Source: Darksidea phi (Eukaryota; Ascomycota; Dothideomycetes; Pleosporales; Lentitheciaceae). Taken from it: a stretch of 22,995 bases of DNA. Positions 8,603-19,081 of the stretch are shown here, in pieces. Both the position numbers and the translations under genes were made by a program. The stretch lies in contig JASJFT010000382.1 in the NCBI GenBank assembly GCA_030770425.1, positions 1 to 22,995 on the forward strand, read 5' to 3'. The stretch's first letter is position 1; every line of letters begins with the position of its first letter. Below the pieces are notes generated by a model that was not told the DNA's origin, did not search any database, and saw only the letters and a program-made list of their open reading frames with translations.

Positions 8603-9175
8603 TTTGTTGGTAGGATATTGAATGAAAGTGTTGCAAGAGGTATCAAACGTATGATGAATCGAATTGAAATGCCGCGTGAATAAAGTGACCATTGGGCCAA
8701 CATAGCGTAAACGTCCCGTCTTATATTTTCCTTCAATATCTCTTCATTTCCGACTCCCTCTTGCTCGAAATCATCGTCCAGTGACGCAGCACCGCACAAT
8801 GGTGCAAACATCGGACCCCGCACCAACCCCGAAAAGGCCGCCGTCAGCATCTTCAGCCTGCACAGTGACACTGCGCCACCCCTAACATGTCCCTGCAACC
8901 AAGCAACACCTTATGCCCTAGCTATCGGGGTTGTTTCGAAATATTCTCCGATGATTCACGCTTGCGCAAATATGGGTATCGGACGTTTGCGATCGACGCA
9001 CGTTGGATGGCCGAGAGCGAGCTCGCTTCAGGTTGCGACCGCGTCCGAAATACGAGGTCCGCCTGACTGCATTTCCCGGGAGGAGTTCCAGTAACAGCCA
9101 ATGATCGTCGTGTGGCATGCATCTGTCAAGCTGCTGTGCGGGAAGGATCTATCGTGTTCTGCAACAGGTGAATGC
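8603..9175. other. Intergenic, no gene seen
   Basis: This stretch lies between the start of the GPI-protein gene and the 3' end of the Zn2Cys6 regulator gene, both on minus. It should contain the GPI-protein promoter. Several overlapping short ORFs occur in different frames (for example 8918-9122), but none shows codon bias or splice support. Confidence 0.5.
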
Positions 9176-11683
9176 TCAGCCATTGTTTGGGAAAATATCT
9201 TGAAGGAATTGGGGATCAAACTTTTCATTGAACTCTAGAGCCGGAATCTCATCCATGAACCAGAAGTCGTCGAGCATCCACGCAGACGCCAAGCCATCAT
9301 CAAGAACTTCAAGTGATGGCAGGGGCGGTTGATCAAGTAGAGTATCAGCAAGGTTGGGAGGCATCTCTTCCACCATTTCGGAGGAGTTGGGAACGAGAGT
9401 AAGCGTAGATGAAGGCCCATCTCCGAGCATAACCTAATGAAGATCAACATCAATACCCGAAACAGCCCAAAATGAGCTGGAAACACTGACCTCCCGCGCC
9501 ACGTTCTCCTCTAACGGCTCATCTAGCAACGAAAGCATCTTGTACAACACCTTGCACACTCTATCAGTAGCCTGCTTCTCCAGGATTTGGGCGCGTCCTG
9601 GATCGAGATGGATGCTGGCGATGCTGCAAGCGGCGCTTAGATACCAATACTGGTGGCTGCCGCGGCCGGGCCGTAAAGAGCGCTCTTCTAGTAAACGAAA
9701 CGCTTTATCCATCGTCTCTTCAAATATTGTCTTTGCGACACGCGTAACGAGGGTATCTGGGGCAAATTACGCTTAGCTCTGGGGGATTTGGGAAGCATAC
9801 GAATTAGCTTACCAGATGCGAGACTTGCGTGGTAAGCGATATGGCAGATGAGCAGTGATGCGCGAAGGTAATCCGATCGGAGACAACAAAGTGCGAAGTT
9901 GTTCGTATCCATAGGTTCGACGTGTCGGTCTATCAAGGCAGCCGAAGCCTCTAGGGCCGTTAGTACGGAGTATCGATGCTCGGGTTTGTCCCTAAGCTGG
10001 CTGTTCAGTGCGCGCTGAGTATGCAAGATAACAATGAATTGTCGAAGTTGCAAATCTAGAAGAGTCCATGCTAACAGCGTATGAGACTCTTTCCATCTTG
10101 GTATCCGCGCAAGAGCAGTTTGGACGCTTTGTTCATCTTGCAATACATCCTGAAATGTGGCGCTCGAGCGAAGAGAGTTTGCGACTGCACACAACCTAAC
10201 TCGAAGTGAGATACTCTGCGAGGAGCAGCACAGGTACGATACATCTGAGAACAAATAGTCAGGCTGAGATTCCGGAAGGTTTTTCATCTCGCTGTAGAGC
10301 TCGAAATCCATAATGCTGCGGGGCGGTGCACAGTCGTACTCAAGGCTGGAGAGAACAGAAGGCGTGCCTACCGGAGGTTAGCAGAACTTCAATGGATAGG
10401 GAAGCGATCAAGCTAGAATTACCTTTATCGATCGATGCTTGTAGCTCCAGCTCCATAGATGTTGCCCATAACCGTCTTCTCATCTCACCCTCAAACACCG
10501 AGCAGCGGGCACCCAAGATGCTTGGATCTCTGTGCAGCCCAAAAGATCTCATTAAAGCCATGTGCTGCTGAACTTCTTGATAGTACTCTTTCGTCTTGTG
10601 GCACGTGATAGAGAGGGCCAAAAGACGCAGGCAGCGTACTTGCAGTGTTGCTAAGGTCCTATGCTTGTTGCTCTGGCGCCTGAGCCACGCCTCACAGGCT
10701 TTGATCCAGATGATGGCTTTGCTGCGAAACATCGACCCATCCATCCCATATCTGGTGGGCTCGTGCGTAGAGGTGCACAGCGTGCATGCCATGATAGCAA
10801 GTATAATGGCATCCATTTCCGAGTTTGTAGAAGCAGGCGCATTCCAGTAGGTTTGGTAGGCTGAAAAGAACGTTGGCATGTGCAAGATGCGATAAGTTGT
10901 TTCAAACGTTGCAAAATATGTTCTGACGACCTTCTCAACTGTGTCTCTGTCCGGCAATAGGCTTCGCAAACTAGGGACGGAGAGAATTTGCTTAGAGTTC
11001 TTTTTCATTCGAGCTCGATACTCCTGCACTTTTGAGTCTTGTTTGAGTCTTTGGAGTGTTGATCCAACAAATATTCGCTTCATGAAAGGCCGAAGGTCAG
11101 GGAACTGTGGCCGTTAATTGCAACGATACCAATTAGGGTGAGTGAGACGAACATGCGTAATTACAATCATCGGATTCGTCGGCCCATAAAAGAACGTACG
11201 ATAATCTCGGCCTTTGAACAATACGGATGAAGCGCCTGAAGTCTCATCCATCTGTGCATTTTCCGGCCGAGCATTAGGTTCGGGATAGTGCTCGGACTTG
11301 CTCTGCAGTGACGATAATAGAGCTTCTAAAGACGCTAATCGTTGCTCTAGTTCCGTGCCTCGGTCCTTTCCAGTATGCTCCGATGAGCTGTATATCAGTT
11401 GGATCTCCTGCTCGGCGATATTTCCAGTTGGTGGAGTATTGGTTGTTTGGACACGCCGAGGCGAAGACTTCCGCACCCGCTTGATAGAGCTAACGTTTGT
11501 AGGGTCACTTTCGGTGGGTTGAGCATCCTTTCCATATGAACACTTCTCAGCGACTCCGCCATGAACACATCGATTGCATGGTAGCTCTCTGTCGCATTTG
11601 AGTTTCCGACGGCGGCAGTCGTTGCATGAGAGCACTGCTCGTTGTTTTCGTTTGCGCGACCTGATCTCCGAAGTATCTTCCAT
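9176..11683 (-). CDS. Zn2Cys6 fungal-specific transcription factor
   Basis: Five exons on minus: 11683-11153, 11104-10423, 10367-9813, 9756-9491 and 9433-9176, giving 763 residues. All introns are 48-57 nt and all joins keep frame. The start at 11683 (MEDTSEIRSRKRK) is chosen over an upstream ATG because it directly precedes the basic zinc cluster. Cys20, 23, 30, 36, 39 and 48 make CX2CX6CX5CX2CX8C. A coiled-coil-like segment (LEQRLASLEALLSSLQSK) follows, typical of dimerisation. Then comes the fungal-specific TF region, with hallmarks such as FKGRDYRTFFYGP, FPDLRPFMK, FETTYRILHMPTF and RRRLWATSMELELQASIDKG. An acidic tail follows. It is expected to be a nuclear regulator. It diverges from a decayed MFS transporter across DNA with repeated TCTCGGA motifs, so its old target was probably that transporter and perhaps itself (inference). 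Confidence 0.94.
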
Positions 11684-11799
11684 CGCGAAAACCGGTATGG
11701 CCGAGGGACAAAGGAATCGAACGGAGCCTACATATTTCCGGTTAACATCTGCGAGCCGCGAGTATAAGAAGGCGACTGTCCATGCCTCGATCTGACGGC

Positions 11800-11811
11800 A
11801 TCTCGGAGAAA
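11800..11811 (+). promoter_or_regulatory. Candidate regulator site, 12-bp copy 1
   Basis: ATCTCGGAGAAA lies 117 bp upstream of the Zn2Cys6 regulator start. The identical 12-mer recurs at 12020-12031. It contains a CGG triplet, the usual half-site core of Zn2Cys6 proteins. The role is inferred from repetition and position only. Confidence 0.45.
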
Positions 11812-11866
11812 ACATTGGTTGCTAACCCAAACTGGAAGGCGAGCTTCGGATATAGTCAGAAGCATG

Positions 11867-11891
11867 TCCGAGAGCTCCGAGAGCTCCGAGA
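11867..11891 (-). promoter_or_regulatory. Triple TCCGAGA direct repeat (complement of TCTCGGA)
   Basis: TCCGAGA occurs at 11867-11873, 11876-11882 and 11885-11891, exactly 9 bp apart. It is the reverse complement of the core of the flanking 12-mers. Regular spacing near one helical turn, midway between a Zn2Cys6 gene and a transporter, suggests an operator array. A plain 9-bp tandem repeat is the alternative. Confidence 0.5.
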
Positions 11892-12019
11892 TGGATCCAG
11901 TGCCTCAGCTGGGACAGTTATCAAATAAATTGTAATAGAAGATGACGTTATCCCGCCCAATAGTAGTCGTCAACTTCGCGTTGCTATGCAGAAAGCTCCT
12001 TGAAGCTACTTCCTAAAGG

Positions 12020-12031
12020 ATCTCGGAGAAA
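12020..12031 (+). promoter_or_regulatory. Candidate regulator site, 12-bp copy 2
   Basis: This is a second exact ATCTCGGAGAAA, about 210 bp upstream of the recognisable N-terminus of the decayed MFS transporter. With 11800 and the triple repeat it makes five TCTCGGA cores in the 558-bp intergenic region. Confidence 0.45.
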
Positions 12032-12244
12032 TGCAAGTTGACCATCGTTGACACTAGAATTTCTACAGCTCAATGGAGCGTGCTTCAAGCATATATAGGC
12101 TTCGGACGAGGCTTGTTCCTCGTTTTGTGCACGTTATGGCTGCCCCGGGTGCCTCACACTTCTCGCCCACCAGACACTATCATTGTGAGCTTGTGTTATC
12201 CAAATAAGCCTCGAACCGGGTTCAACTACTAATCCTGGTAGATT

Positions 12245-13311
12245 TCCTGGGATGGTGGTAAAGACCCCGAAAACCCGTACAATTAGTCTCAGACCAGAAA
12301 ATGGTTTACCACACTACTGACAAGTCTTGGTGGTCTCGTAGCGCTCATGTCTGGTGCAATGCTTGCTCCCGCATTGACAGTTATGAGCGAGGACCTGCAC
12401 ATCTCCGAGGCCGAAGCGTCGATGGCTCTTTCGATTTATATTCTAGCATTCGCTTTTGGCCCCATGTTATTAGCTCCTTGCTCGGAAGTGGGGACGTAGG
12501 CCGATCTGGATCGCCGGAGGCGCATGGTATATTTTTTGGAACACACTGTGTGGTATATCGAAGAACCGAGGTTTCATGATCACTGGTAGACTGGTGGTAG
12601 GACTGGGTGCGAGTGCCGAGTTCGCAGTAGGAATGCCCTTTGTTTCGTATTCGTTTGGTTGACTAGGAGTAGGTTTCCGGTCCGATCGTCAGCGATATCT
12701 GGGCCGCTGATGAACGAGGAAAGTCGATGGCTATACGAGGTTTCCTGCCACTGCTAGGCCCAGCTATTGGTCCAATTATCGGCGGTATTATGGTGCAAGA
12801 AGTAAATTGGCGATGGCTGTTTTACGTTATGTAGATCTTCGACGCCATCATTGTCCTACTCTTCATCTTTTTCTTACCGGAGACGCATTGCCAAACATTG
12901 TTGACTAGAAAAGCCGATCGACTGCGTGGGTCCGCTAGCGAGCCGTATCACGCCAAACACGAATCTAGCGCTCCTACACTAGTCAGTCGGCTCAAGGTGT
13001 CCCTCATACGCCCGAGCCTGATGCTAGTTACTCAACCCGTGCTACAACTGTGCAGCCTCATTATGGGCTTCCAATTCGGTCTTCTCTACATCGCGCTTTC
13101 CACCTTCTCGAGCTTATGGACCGAACAGTATAAGCAGTCCTCTACAGCGAGCGGATTGCATTACTTAGCAATCGTAACTGGATATGTTGTTGCTTTGCAG
13201 GCAGGAGGCTGGGCGACAGATCGTATATGGGCTCTGCTGAAAGTGAAGAATGCTGGCGAGACACGACCAGAATATCGGGCGCCAATGATGATCCCCGGGG
13301 TGTTTTTAATG
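12245..13311 (+). pseudogene. Decayed MFS drug/solute transporter (DHA1-type)
   Basis: Read across frames, the sequence matches a fungal 12-helix major facilitator of the drug:H+ antiporter type. It starts near SWDGGKDPENPYN, then RKWFTTLL, LMSGAMLAPAL, LAFAFGPMLLAPCSEV, GRRPIWIAGG, FLPLLGPAIGPIIGG, and later HYLAIVTGYVVALQAGG and RPEYRAPMMIPG. Defects: a TAG at 12284-12286 where Trp is expected after PYN; an apparent 2-nt loss at 12488-12494 that removes the Trp of the SEVWGRRP-type motif; a TAG at 12832-12834 in FYVM-stop-IFDA; and loss of homology after about 13311, which removes the last helices. A 46-nt intron (12647-12692) restores VSDIW. The upstream start is also unclear. It cannot encode a working transporter as assembled. 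It sits divergent to an intact Zn2Cys6 regulator. Confidence 0.87.
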
Positions 13312-13984
13312 CAACGACCAGAGCCTTAGAGAGGGCGTGGCGCGTGCCATGATGTTGAGCGGTTATAATCTTATAGCTTGCCTTCACGCCGACGCTAAGG
13401 AATAGTATAATAGGGTAGTAGGCACAGATCTACCATGTATAGCAGATCAGGCAGAAAAACAGGGTAAAGGTCAAGCCAAGGTAAAGCCGGATTATAGAAA
13501 TGTATTAAACAACTAGCAAAGATCATGTAATGAATACAGATCGAAAACTTTCCGGTACCAAGAAATTGCTGGCTTAGAGACTCCATTTTAAGACAAAATC
13601 CTCCAGGTATCGAGCCATCGGACCAATACCGTATATAAGGAAAGACATTAATAAGGTGAGCACTAAACGCGCTTAATAACATGTTATAATGTCTGAACGA
13701 GGCTTAAGTTTGAGCAACCCTTTCAGAGCGTGGTGTAGTTCTTGTTCTTGGTGAATAGAACGTTCAGGCATTGGGCAATAGCTTTAAAGTTTGGTTTTTC
13801 CAGGGATTGCTACAAGAATGGCTTGTCCTCGGGTTTGCTAGGGAACAGGCCGGAAAGTACGCGCCTGATTGAGAAGGTAAAGCAAGTGGAGAAAGCGGCT
13901 TATGTGATGATCAAGCTAGATATTTTTTTTAACGAAGTTATTGTTATATTTCATCTGACCGATGAAGTTGCTAAGGAAAGGTTA
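13312..13984. other. AT-rich degenerate DNA
   Basis: MFS homology stops near 13311 and is followed by AT-rich sequence with many stops in all frames, consistent with an old insertion or transposon relic. A plus-strand ORF from 13742 has some protein-like stretches (LIEKVKQVEKAAYVMIKLD), but I cannot assign it. No terminal repeats were found. Confidence 0.4.
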
Positions 13985-14090
13985 TTGACCCGTGAAGCAA
14001 AGTACGTGACGCTAATCCTACGAATTTTTACCAACACAGTTTGCGACGCAAGCTGTAGGCGTTAATAATCCCCAGAGGTGTTTCAAATGT
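13985..14090 (-). pseudogene. Fragment of a second F-box gene copy
   Basis: On minus, 14090 to about 14028 reads HLKHLWGLLTPTACVAN, closely matching HPKHVWESLTPTARVAN of the intact neighbour (DNA near 15317-15380). At DNA level a core TTTGCGACGC, then GTAGGCGT and CCCAGA, is shared. The match fades below about 14000 and stops appear (for example at the W-D-W position). Most of the differences seen over the best part are transitions. It directly abuts the last codon of the intact F-box gene. Confidence 0.6.
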
Positions 14091-15534
14091 TTAATAGTTT
14101 GAGTTGAATATATCGAAAGATTTCCTACCCTTGCCAGAAGGCTGGCAAAGCTCGAGCGGGCAGTAATAGAATGGCGCTATAGGTCCCGCCTGATAATCCA
14201 CGTGCGTCCACAGACCATAGATCGGACCTGACCGTACGCCGCCTGGCTGCACGCCTTCTAGCCGCCAGCAGTCTTGGTCAGCATACCTAAAACACTTCTT
14301 AATTTCCCATCCGATTGTGAGTGGATTCGAATTTACCTGATGATAAGGCGCCAGCGGACTTCCCGTCCGCCAGGAACAAGACAAACAAACCCTCTTACCT
14401 CATATGACGGGGCTGTCGGTCCACCAGTAGAAGTGCCCCTAAAGAAAAGCATCGGAAGGTCCTTGCAATACGGAAGATTTGTTTGGAGCCTGTGGTCCTG
14501 CCTCACCTCTTGCGGGTCGACAATAAACAAGAGTAGTCGCGTGGGGTCGCCGCACGTCTCTTCCCGGTCGCCCAGGATCCACGGGAACTCTCGGTAGTTA
14601 TCGAAGCCGTCTCGAACCAGGTTATTGCGAACCAGAAATGCACAGCTTCCTAGCCATGGGCCTGTAACGCCAGCCCAGTCCTCTGGAATACTAAAATTGA
14701 GTGGCAATGCACGAGGAACATTGATTGCAAATCCTGAATGACGCAAATGGTACTTCTCCAGTTTGGTGTTCAAGATGCGGTGCACCAGTGAGCTAATGGC
14801 CTCCACGATCTGCCAGTCCGTGGCGTCATTACAGAATGGTCCATATTCGGCTGCGCCACGCATCACACTCCGATCGTATACCAGAGCCCTCGCAGCAGCT
14901 TTTGATCGCATGGATTCTCCTTCTTTTTCCGTCGGGCCATATACGATCTGGCGATAGGTGTCAACGGGGGCGTCGAATGCTGCTAGTCTAGAGAGCTTAC
15001 ATGGAAGCGACTAGCCCATATAGGGGGCTTGTCCATAGTCAGAAACTCCGCAACTTCATGGTAGTCGTGCACGATGCGGTCAAAGTTCGGAGCCCGCTGC
15101 TGGAGGTCCTCGAGGAAATTTACATTCAGGGACAGAGATTCCGGGCTTTTGCCTTCGGCAACGTTCGTGTACGATGCCGCCTCGCTCACATCGAGCAGGG
15201 CAGTGACTACATCTTCTACGTTAAGAGGGGGGTCTGCATCGTATTGGCAGACAGCGTGAAAGGCGACACAGCGTCGACGGAGTTCGCGGTGCCAGTCCCA
15301 TGTATCTTCACGAGGACGATTTGCGACGCGAGCGGTAGGCGTCAGTGATTCCCAGACGTGCTTCGGATGGTCAAAGACGTGGAGAAAGGCAGCCTTCCAC
15401 AAGATTTGATTGTTAGGGCAGATGTATTCCTTGGCACGACGGCACGTGCGGCCAAAGCTGATGACGTCGTGCGGTTTCAAGTAGGACAGGATTAGTCCGA
15501 GCAACTCGGGGGTGAGGTCAATGAATGCAGGCAT
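14091..15534 (-). CDS. F-box protein
   Basis: Three exons on minus: 15534-15001, 14947-14337 and 14286-14091, giving 446 residues. Introns are 53 nt (GTAAGC donor, GTTGAC branch) and 50 nt (GTAAAT donor). The N-terminus (LTPELLGLILSYLKPHDVIS, then FGRTCRRAKEY and LWKAAF) is a standard F-box at residues about 4-50. This predicts a substrate receptor of an SCF ubiquitin ligase that binds Skp1. The rest has no repeats I can name (no WD40 or LRR). It contains conserved-looking aromatic segments such as GPWLGSCAFLVRNN, GGVRSGPIYGLWTHVDYQ and GPIAPFYY. The target is unknown. The gene diverges from the histidine kinase gene, with 403 bp between starts. A degraded partial copy abuts its 3' end, so the annotated C-terminus could be slightly altered from the ancestral one. 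Confidence 0.87.
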
Positions 15535-15937
15535 GATGGTGGGCGTCCTGCTTTGAGCAGTCCCCCGGCAAGGTGAAGGAGAGGTGGAGGAGTAGTGAAG
15601 GGAGAGGTGGGGCGATGGAGGCTGGCCCCGTTTGGTCTTGGCCCCGCTTTCCGCGCCGATCGACGGCCATGGCAGCGAGGGGGGCGTTGCATCGTCTTAC
15701 GTCTGGAACGTCGGATTTGCATGGCGATTGCTCTTCTAGTGGGTTCCCGTCCACGCGACCCTCGGCGCACGCCGAGCTGCCAGGCACAGCGAAAAACGGC
15801 GTCGTTCGACATGAAAGGCGAAGTGCTATGACGTAACCATCCATAGCGGTTCGCTACAAACACTTCGATGCTCGCGAGGCGGCCCCACGAAGGCAGACTG
15901 CGCGCAACCACGACCCCTCAGCGCCCAGAGAAGCGCC
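15535..15937. promoter_or_regulatory. Shared divergent promoter region, F-box gene and histidine kinase
   Basis: This is a GC-rich 403-bp stretch between two divergent start codons. Long open frames on both strands here reflect base composition, not genes. No TATA box or repeated operator stands out. Confidence 0.5.
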
Positions 15938-18900
15938 ATGGAGAATCTCGACAAGCTGACGGCCAGTGGGCTCCCTATTTTCGACCTGAACTCCGAAAGC
16001 CTCGCGCGCGAGGACTGGTGGGTCCCTCTGCCTCTGCTATGCACCCCTTCGCTCACAGAGCCTCAGGTCTCGCACCCAGCTTGGGCCTCGTGATTCCTGG
16101 CCCGCCGCCCTCACATGCCTCGTCAACACCTGTATCCTCCCAATCCCGCACTGCGCCGCCATCTTCTGGGGCAGCAGCCTCTCCATCATTCACAACCTCG
16201 CGTGGGGCAGGGCGAGGGGCGATCTGGATGGCCAGGGCTCGACCCCCGATGACACGTACTCGGACGAAGCGCTCAGCTCGCTGAGGGCCGCCCTCCGAGG
16301 GCGCACGTGCAAGGTAGGTAAGCTGCCTTCACGCTACCCGCGTGCGAGTACGGTAGGCTAATGCCATCTAGCATGCCGGTTCTTCCTGAAGCACACGCCC
16401 GACCACCGTCCGGATGCGCAGATCACCCTCAGTACCATACTCGATGAGAATGGAACACGCCAAGGTGTCCTCGCCCAGCTCATGGAGAGCGTACCGCCAG
16501 AAAAGTACATGCCTTTGGCAGGGCTTGACGAGCTCACTTCGAAGCATCCGGCGCACAAGACGATCGACTACGAAAGCCAGGGCAACAGCACTTCGCTGCC
16601 CCACAAGATTGCAGCCGACTCCCAGTCGACACAGCTATTCTCCAAATTCGCCGAACTGCTGCCCAACGGACTCGCCATTCTGGACAAGGACGCCGAGGCG
16701 GTATTTGTGAACGATGGCTTTTTCAGGCTGACCACCAACAAAGGCCAGAATGAATTCCGTGCCTGGCCGGAGAGCATCCATGCGGAAGACTACGAGCGCG
16801 TCATGTCTGCCTACCGCCAGGCATTCCGCGACCGAGAAGAGCTCCGGATCGAGTTCCGCTGCGCAGCCGACCCAAAAGGCGACGACGGCGAGTGGAGAAT
16901 GTTCCTCGTCAGGCCCCTCAGCGAGGAACCCGAAGCCGGATTCATTTGCGCCGTTGTTGATGTCACCTCCATTAAGCAAGCTCAACTCGCCCAAGAAAAG
17001 GCTGCAACAGAGGCCCGAGAGCGAAAGGAGCAGCAAGAAAGGTTCATCGACATGGTTTCGCATGAGATTCGCAACCCGCTGAGCGCTGTTCTACACCTGG
17101 CTGAAGAGGTAAAAGAAGTCGCGCACGAAATTGGAAACACGTATGCAGATGCCAAAAACCAGGTCACGGACATCTTGGATGCTGCAGACACCATCCTGCT
17201 CTGTGTTTCTCACCAGAATACCTTGGTTGATGACATACTCTCATTCTCCAAACTCGACTCGATGATGCTCTCCTTGGTCCCTAGAGGTAGGTCTGCCCTT
17301 GCTTATCCTAGCGAGTGCCTAATTTTCATCAGAGGTGCGGCCCAAGTGGGAGTTCGCCCAAGCCCTCAAAGTCTTTCAATCCGAGTTCAAGGCGAAACAC
17401 ATCCAGTTCCACTACGCCATGGATCATTCATTCGACGACCTAGGGATCGACTTCGTTGTTGCTGATCTTAACAGGATGAAGCAAGGTAAAGACTGTCTTC
17501 TTTTCAGTAATGGCCCTGCTGATCCATATAGTATTGGTCAATCTGATCACTAACGCGATCAAATTCACGGCGAGGAAAAAGGGCGATAGGAAAATTACCG
17601 TTTCTATGGGCGCTTCTATAGAGCGACCTACTTCTTACCCGCCAAATGTCATATTCTTTGGCCAGGACAAGGTGGGACGGGTCGCTGAAGACCATGTAGA
17701 AGCAAAGGAGCAAGTTGCTGATGTCTTTTTTAAGGACTCGTTCCACTTCGACTCGACGATCAGTGCCGACTGGGGCTGCGGGCCCTCCTTATATCTAATG
17801 GTTGCAGTGAAAGACACAGGCATCGGCATAAGCACAGAGGACCAAGTCAAACTTTTTGAACGCTTTAGGTAGGTTATGCTGTATCCCAACATCGTTACGA
17901 GCACATCTCCTGATAGCCATTGGCTTTAGACAAGCGACCCCAAAGACGCAAGAAAACTACGGCGGCTCCGGTTTGGGACTTTTTATATCGCGTAAATGTA
18001 AGGCAGAACTCCGCCAAATTTATACTGCGCTCACTATGGCATAGTGTGTCAGCTCCATGGCGGAGACATTGGCGTGGCTAGCAAGAAAAATGAGGGTTCG
18101 ACGTTTGGGTGGTTCTTCCGGGTTAGAAAGTCAGATGGATCCTCGGAGGGGAGACGACCACCCTTCGTCACTCGCAGTGCCTCGGACTCCTCGAATCCAC
18201 CACCAAGCGATACACTCGTTCGCCCGTCGTATAGCCGTGCAAATTCAAACTTGCAAAACATCAAAGAGAGACCAAACGAACAACGGCCGAAGCCGCATAC
18301 ATTGACAAGTCACCACGGCGTTGATGATGAAATCGGTATGAAAGATTGTCTTATCAATCCACCAACTGAACTGAGACCAGAGGCGCGGCCCGAAGCTTCT
18401 AATGATGAACGCTACAGTGAAACTGAAGCTGTTTCGAACAGTGTGCAGGAAAAGAAAGATCCGTTTATAAGTGCCATCAGCTCTCCTGGTCTCAGCAGCA
18501 AGGCCGGTGAATCAACAAGACAGGAGTCCCAAGCCGAAGCCCTTACAAAATTGCAAAGCGAAGACGGCTCGGATAGGCGAAATACTCTTCTTCTCGTAGA
18601 AGACAACCTCATTAATCAGAAGGTGCTTCGGCGGCAACTACAATCAAAAGGATTCGAGGTAAGAAATTCTTGATACGACGTGCTTCTTCGATTACGCATG
18701 CCAATGCCTACCGCAACAGACTTTCTAACATACCCCAAGGTTTATGTGGCAAACAACGGCCAAGAAGCCGTCGACGCCGTCGCCGAGCGCGGCGCTCATC
18801 CGTCCGACCGAGCCGGTGCACGGAACTACTTCGACTGCATCCTTATGGACCAAGAAATGCCTATCAAAGACGGCAACACTGCCACGGTCGAGATCCGCCA

Positions 18901-19081
18901 ACTGCAAGAGCAGGGCCGGGCGGGACGCTCGCCCATATTAGGCGTAAGTGCAAACGTAAGGGAGGCGCAGACGAGGAGTATGAAGGATTCGGGCATGGAT
19001 GACATTATAAGCAAGCCGTTCAAGGTGGAGGATTTGGTAAAGAAGATCCGTGGTTTGCTTCCTAAAAGTGCGAATACGTAG
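15938..19081 (+). CDS. Hybrid sensor histidine kinase
   Basis: Eight exons: 15938-16017, 16067-16317, 16372-17286, 17333-17485, 17532-17868, 17930-17997, 18045-18658 and 18740-19081, giving 919 residues. Joins keep frame and introns are 46-81 nt. Intron 1 (GTGGGT donor) is weaker but yields DWSRTQLGPRDSWP, a signature of this fungal kinase group. Domains: N-terminal sensor region (1-190), PAS-like (about 198-312), and HisKA with MVSHEIRNP and phospho-acceptor His341. The HATPase has an N box (NLITNAIKF, Asn474), G1 (DTGIGIS, about 562), an F box (LFERFR) and G2 (GSGLGLFIS). A 180-residue linker leads to a receiver with Glu787/Asp788, phospho-acceptor Asp843 (LMDQEMP), Ser876 and Lys898. No transmembrane helix or HPt domain is seen. 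It should be a soluble kinase that passes phosphate to a separate HPt protein. The signal is unknown. About 80 residues are inserted between the N and G1 boxes. Confidence 0.95.

Noticed and set aside
8918..9122. Overlapping 66-residue minus ORFs
   Set aside because: Arg/Ser-rich chance frames in an intergenic region with no splice or start support.
13742..14065. 107-residue plus-strand ORF as a gene
   Set aside because: Its 3' part is antisense to the F-box fragment and the rest lies in degenerate AT-rich DNA. No family is recognised.
16018..16066. Apparent frameshift near the N-terminus of the histidine kinase
   Set aside because: The start frame and the LGPRDSWP frame differ, but a 49-nt GTGGGT...CAG intron joins them as DWSRTQLGP, a family signature. 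Splicing explains it better than mutation.
15492..16284. Long overlapping ORFs on both strands
   Set aside because: The region is GC-rich and stop-poor; the F-box and kinase exons account for the real coding parts.
18659..18739. Premature end of the kinase receiver domain after KGFEVRNS
   Set aside because: GTAAGA donor, CTAAC branch and AAG acceptor give an 81-nt intron that restores a complete receiver.
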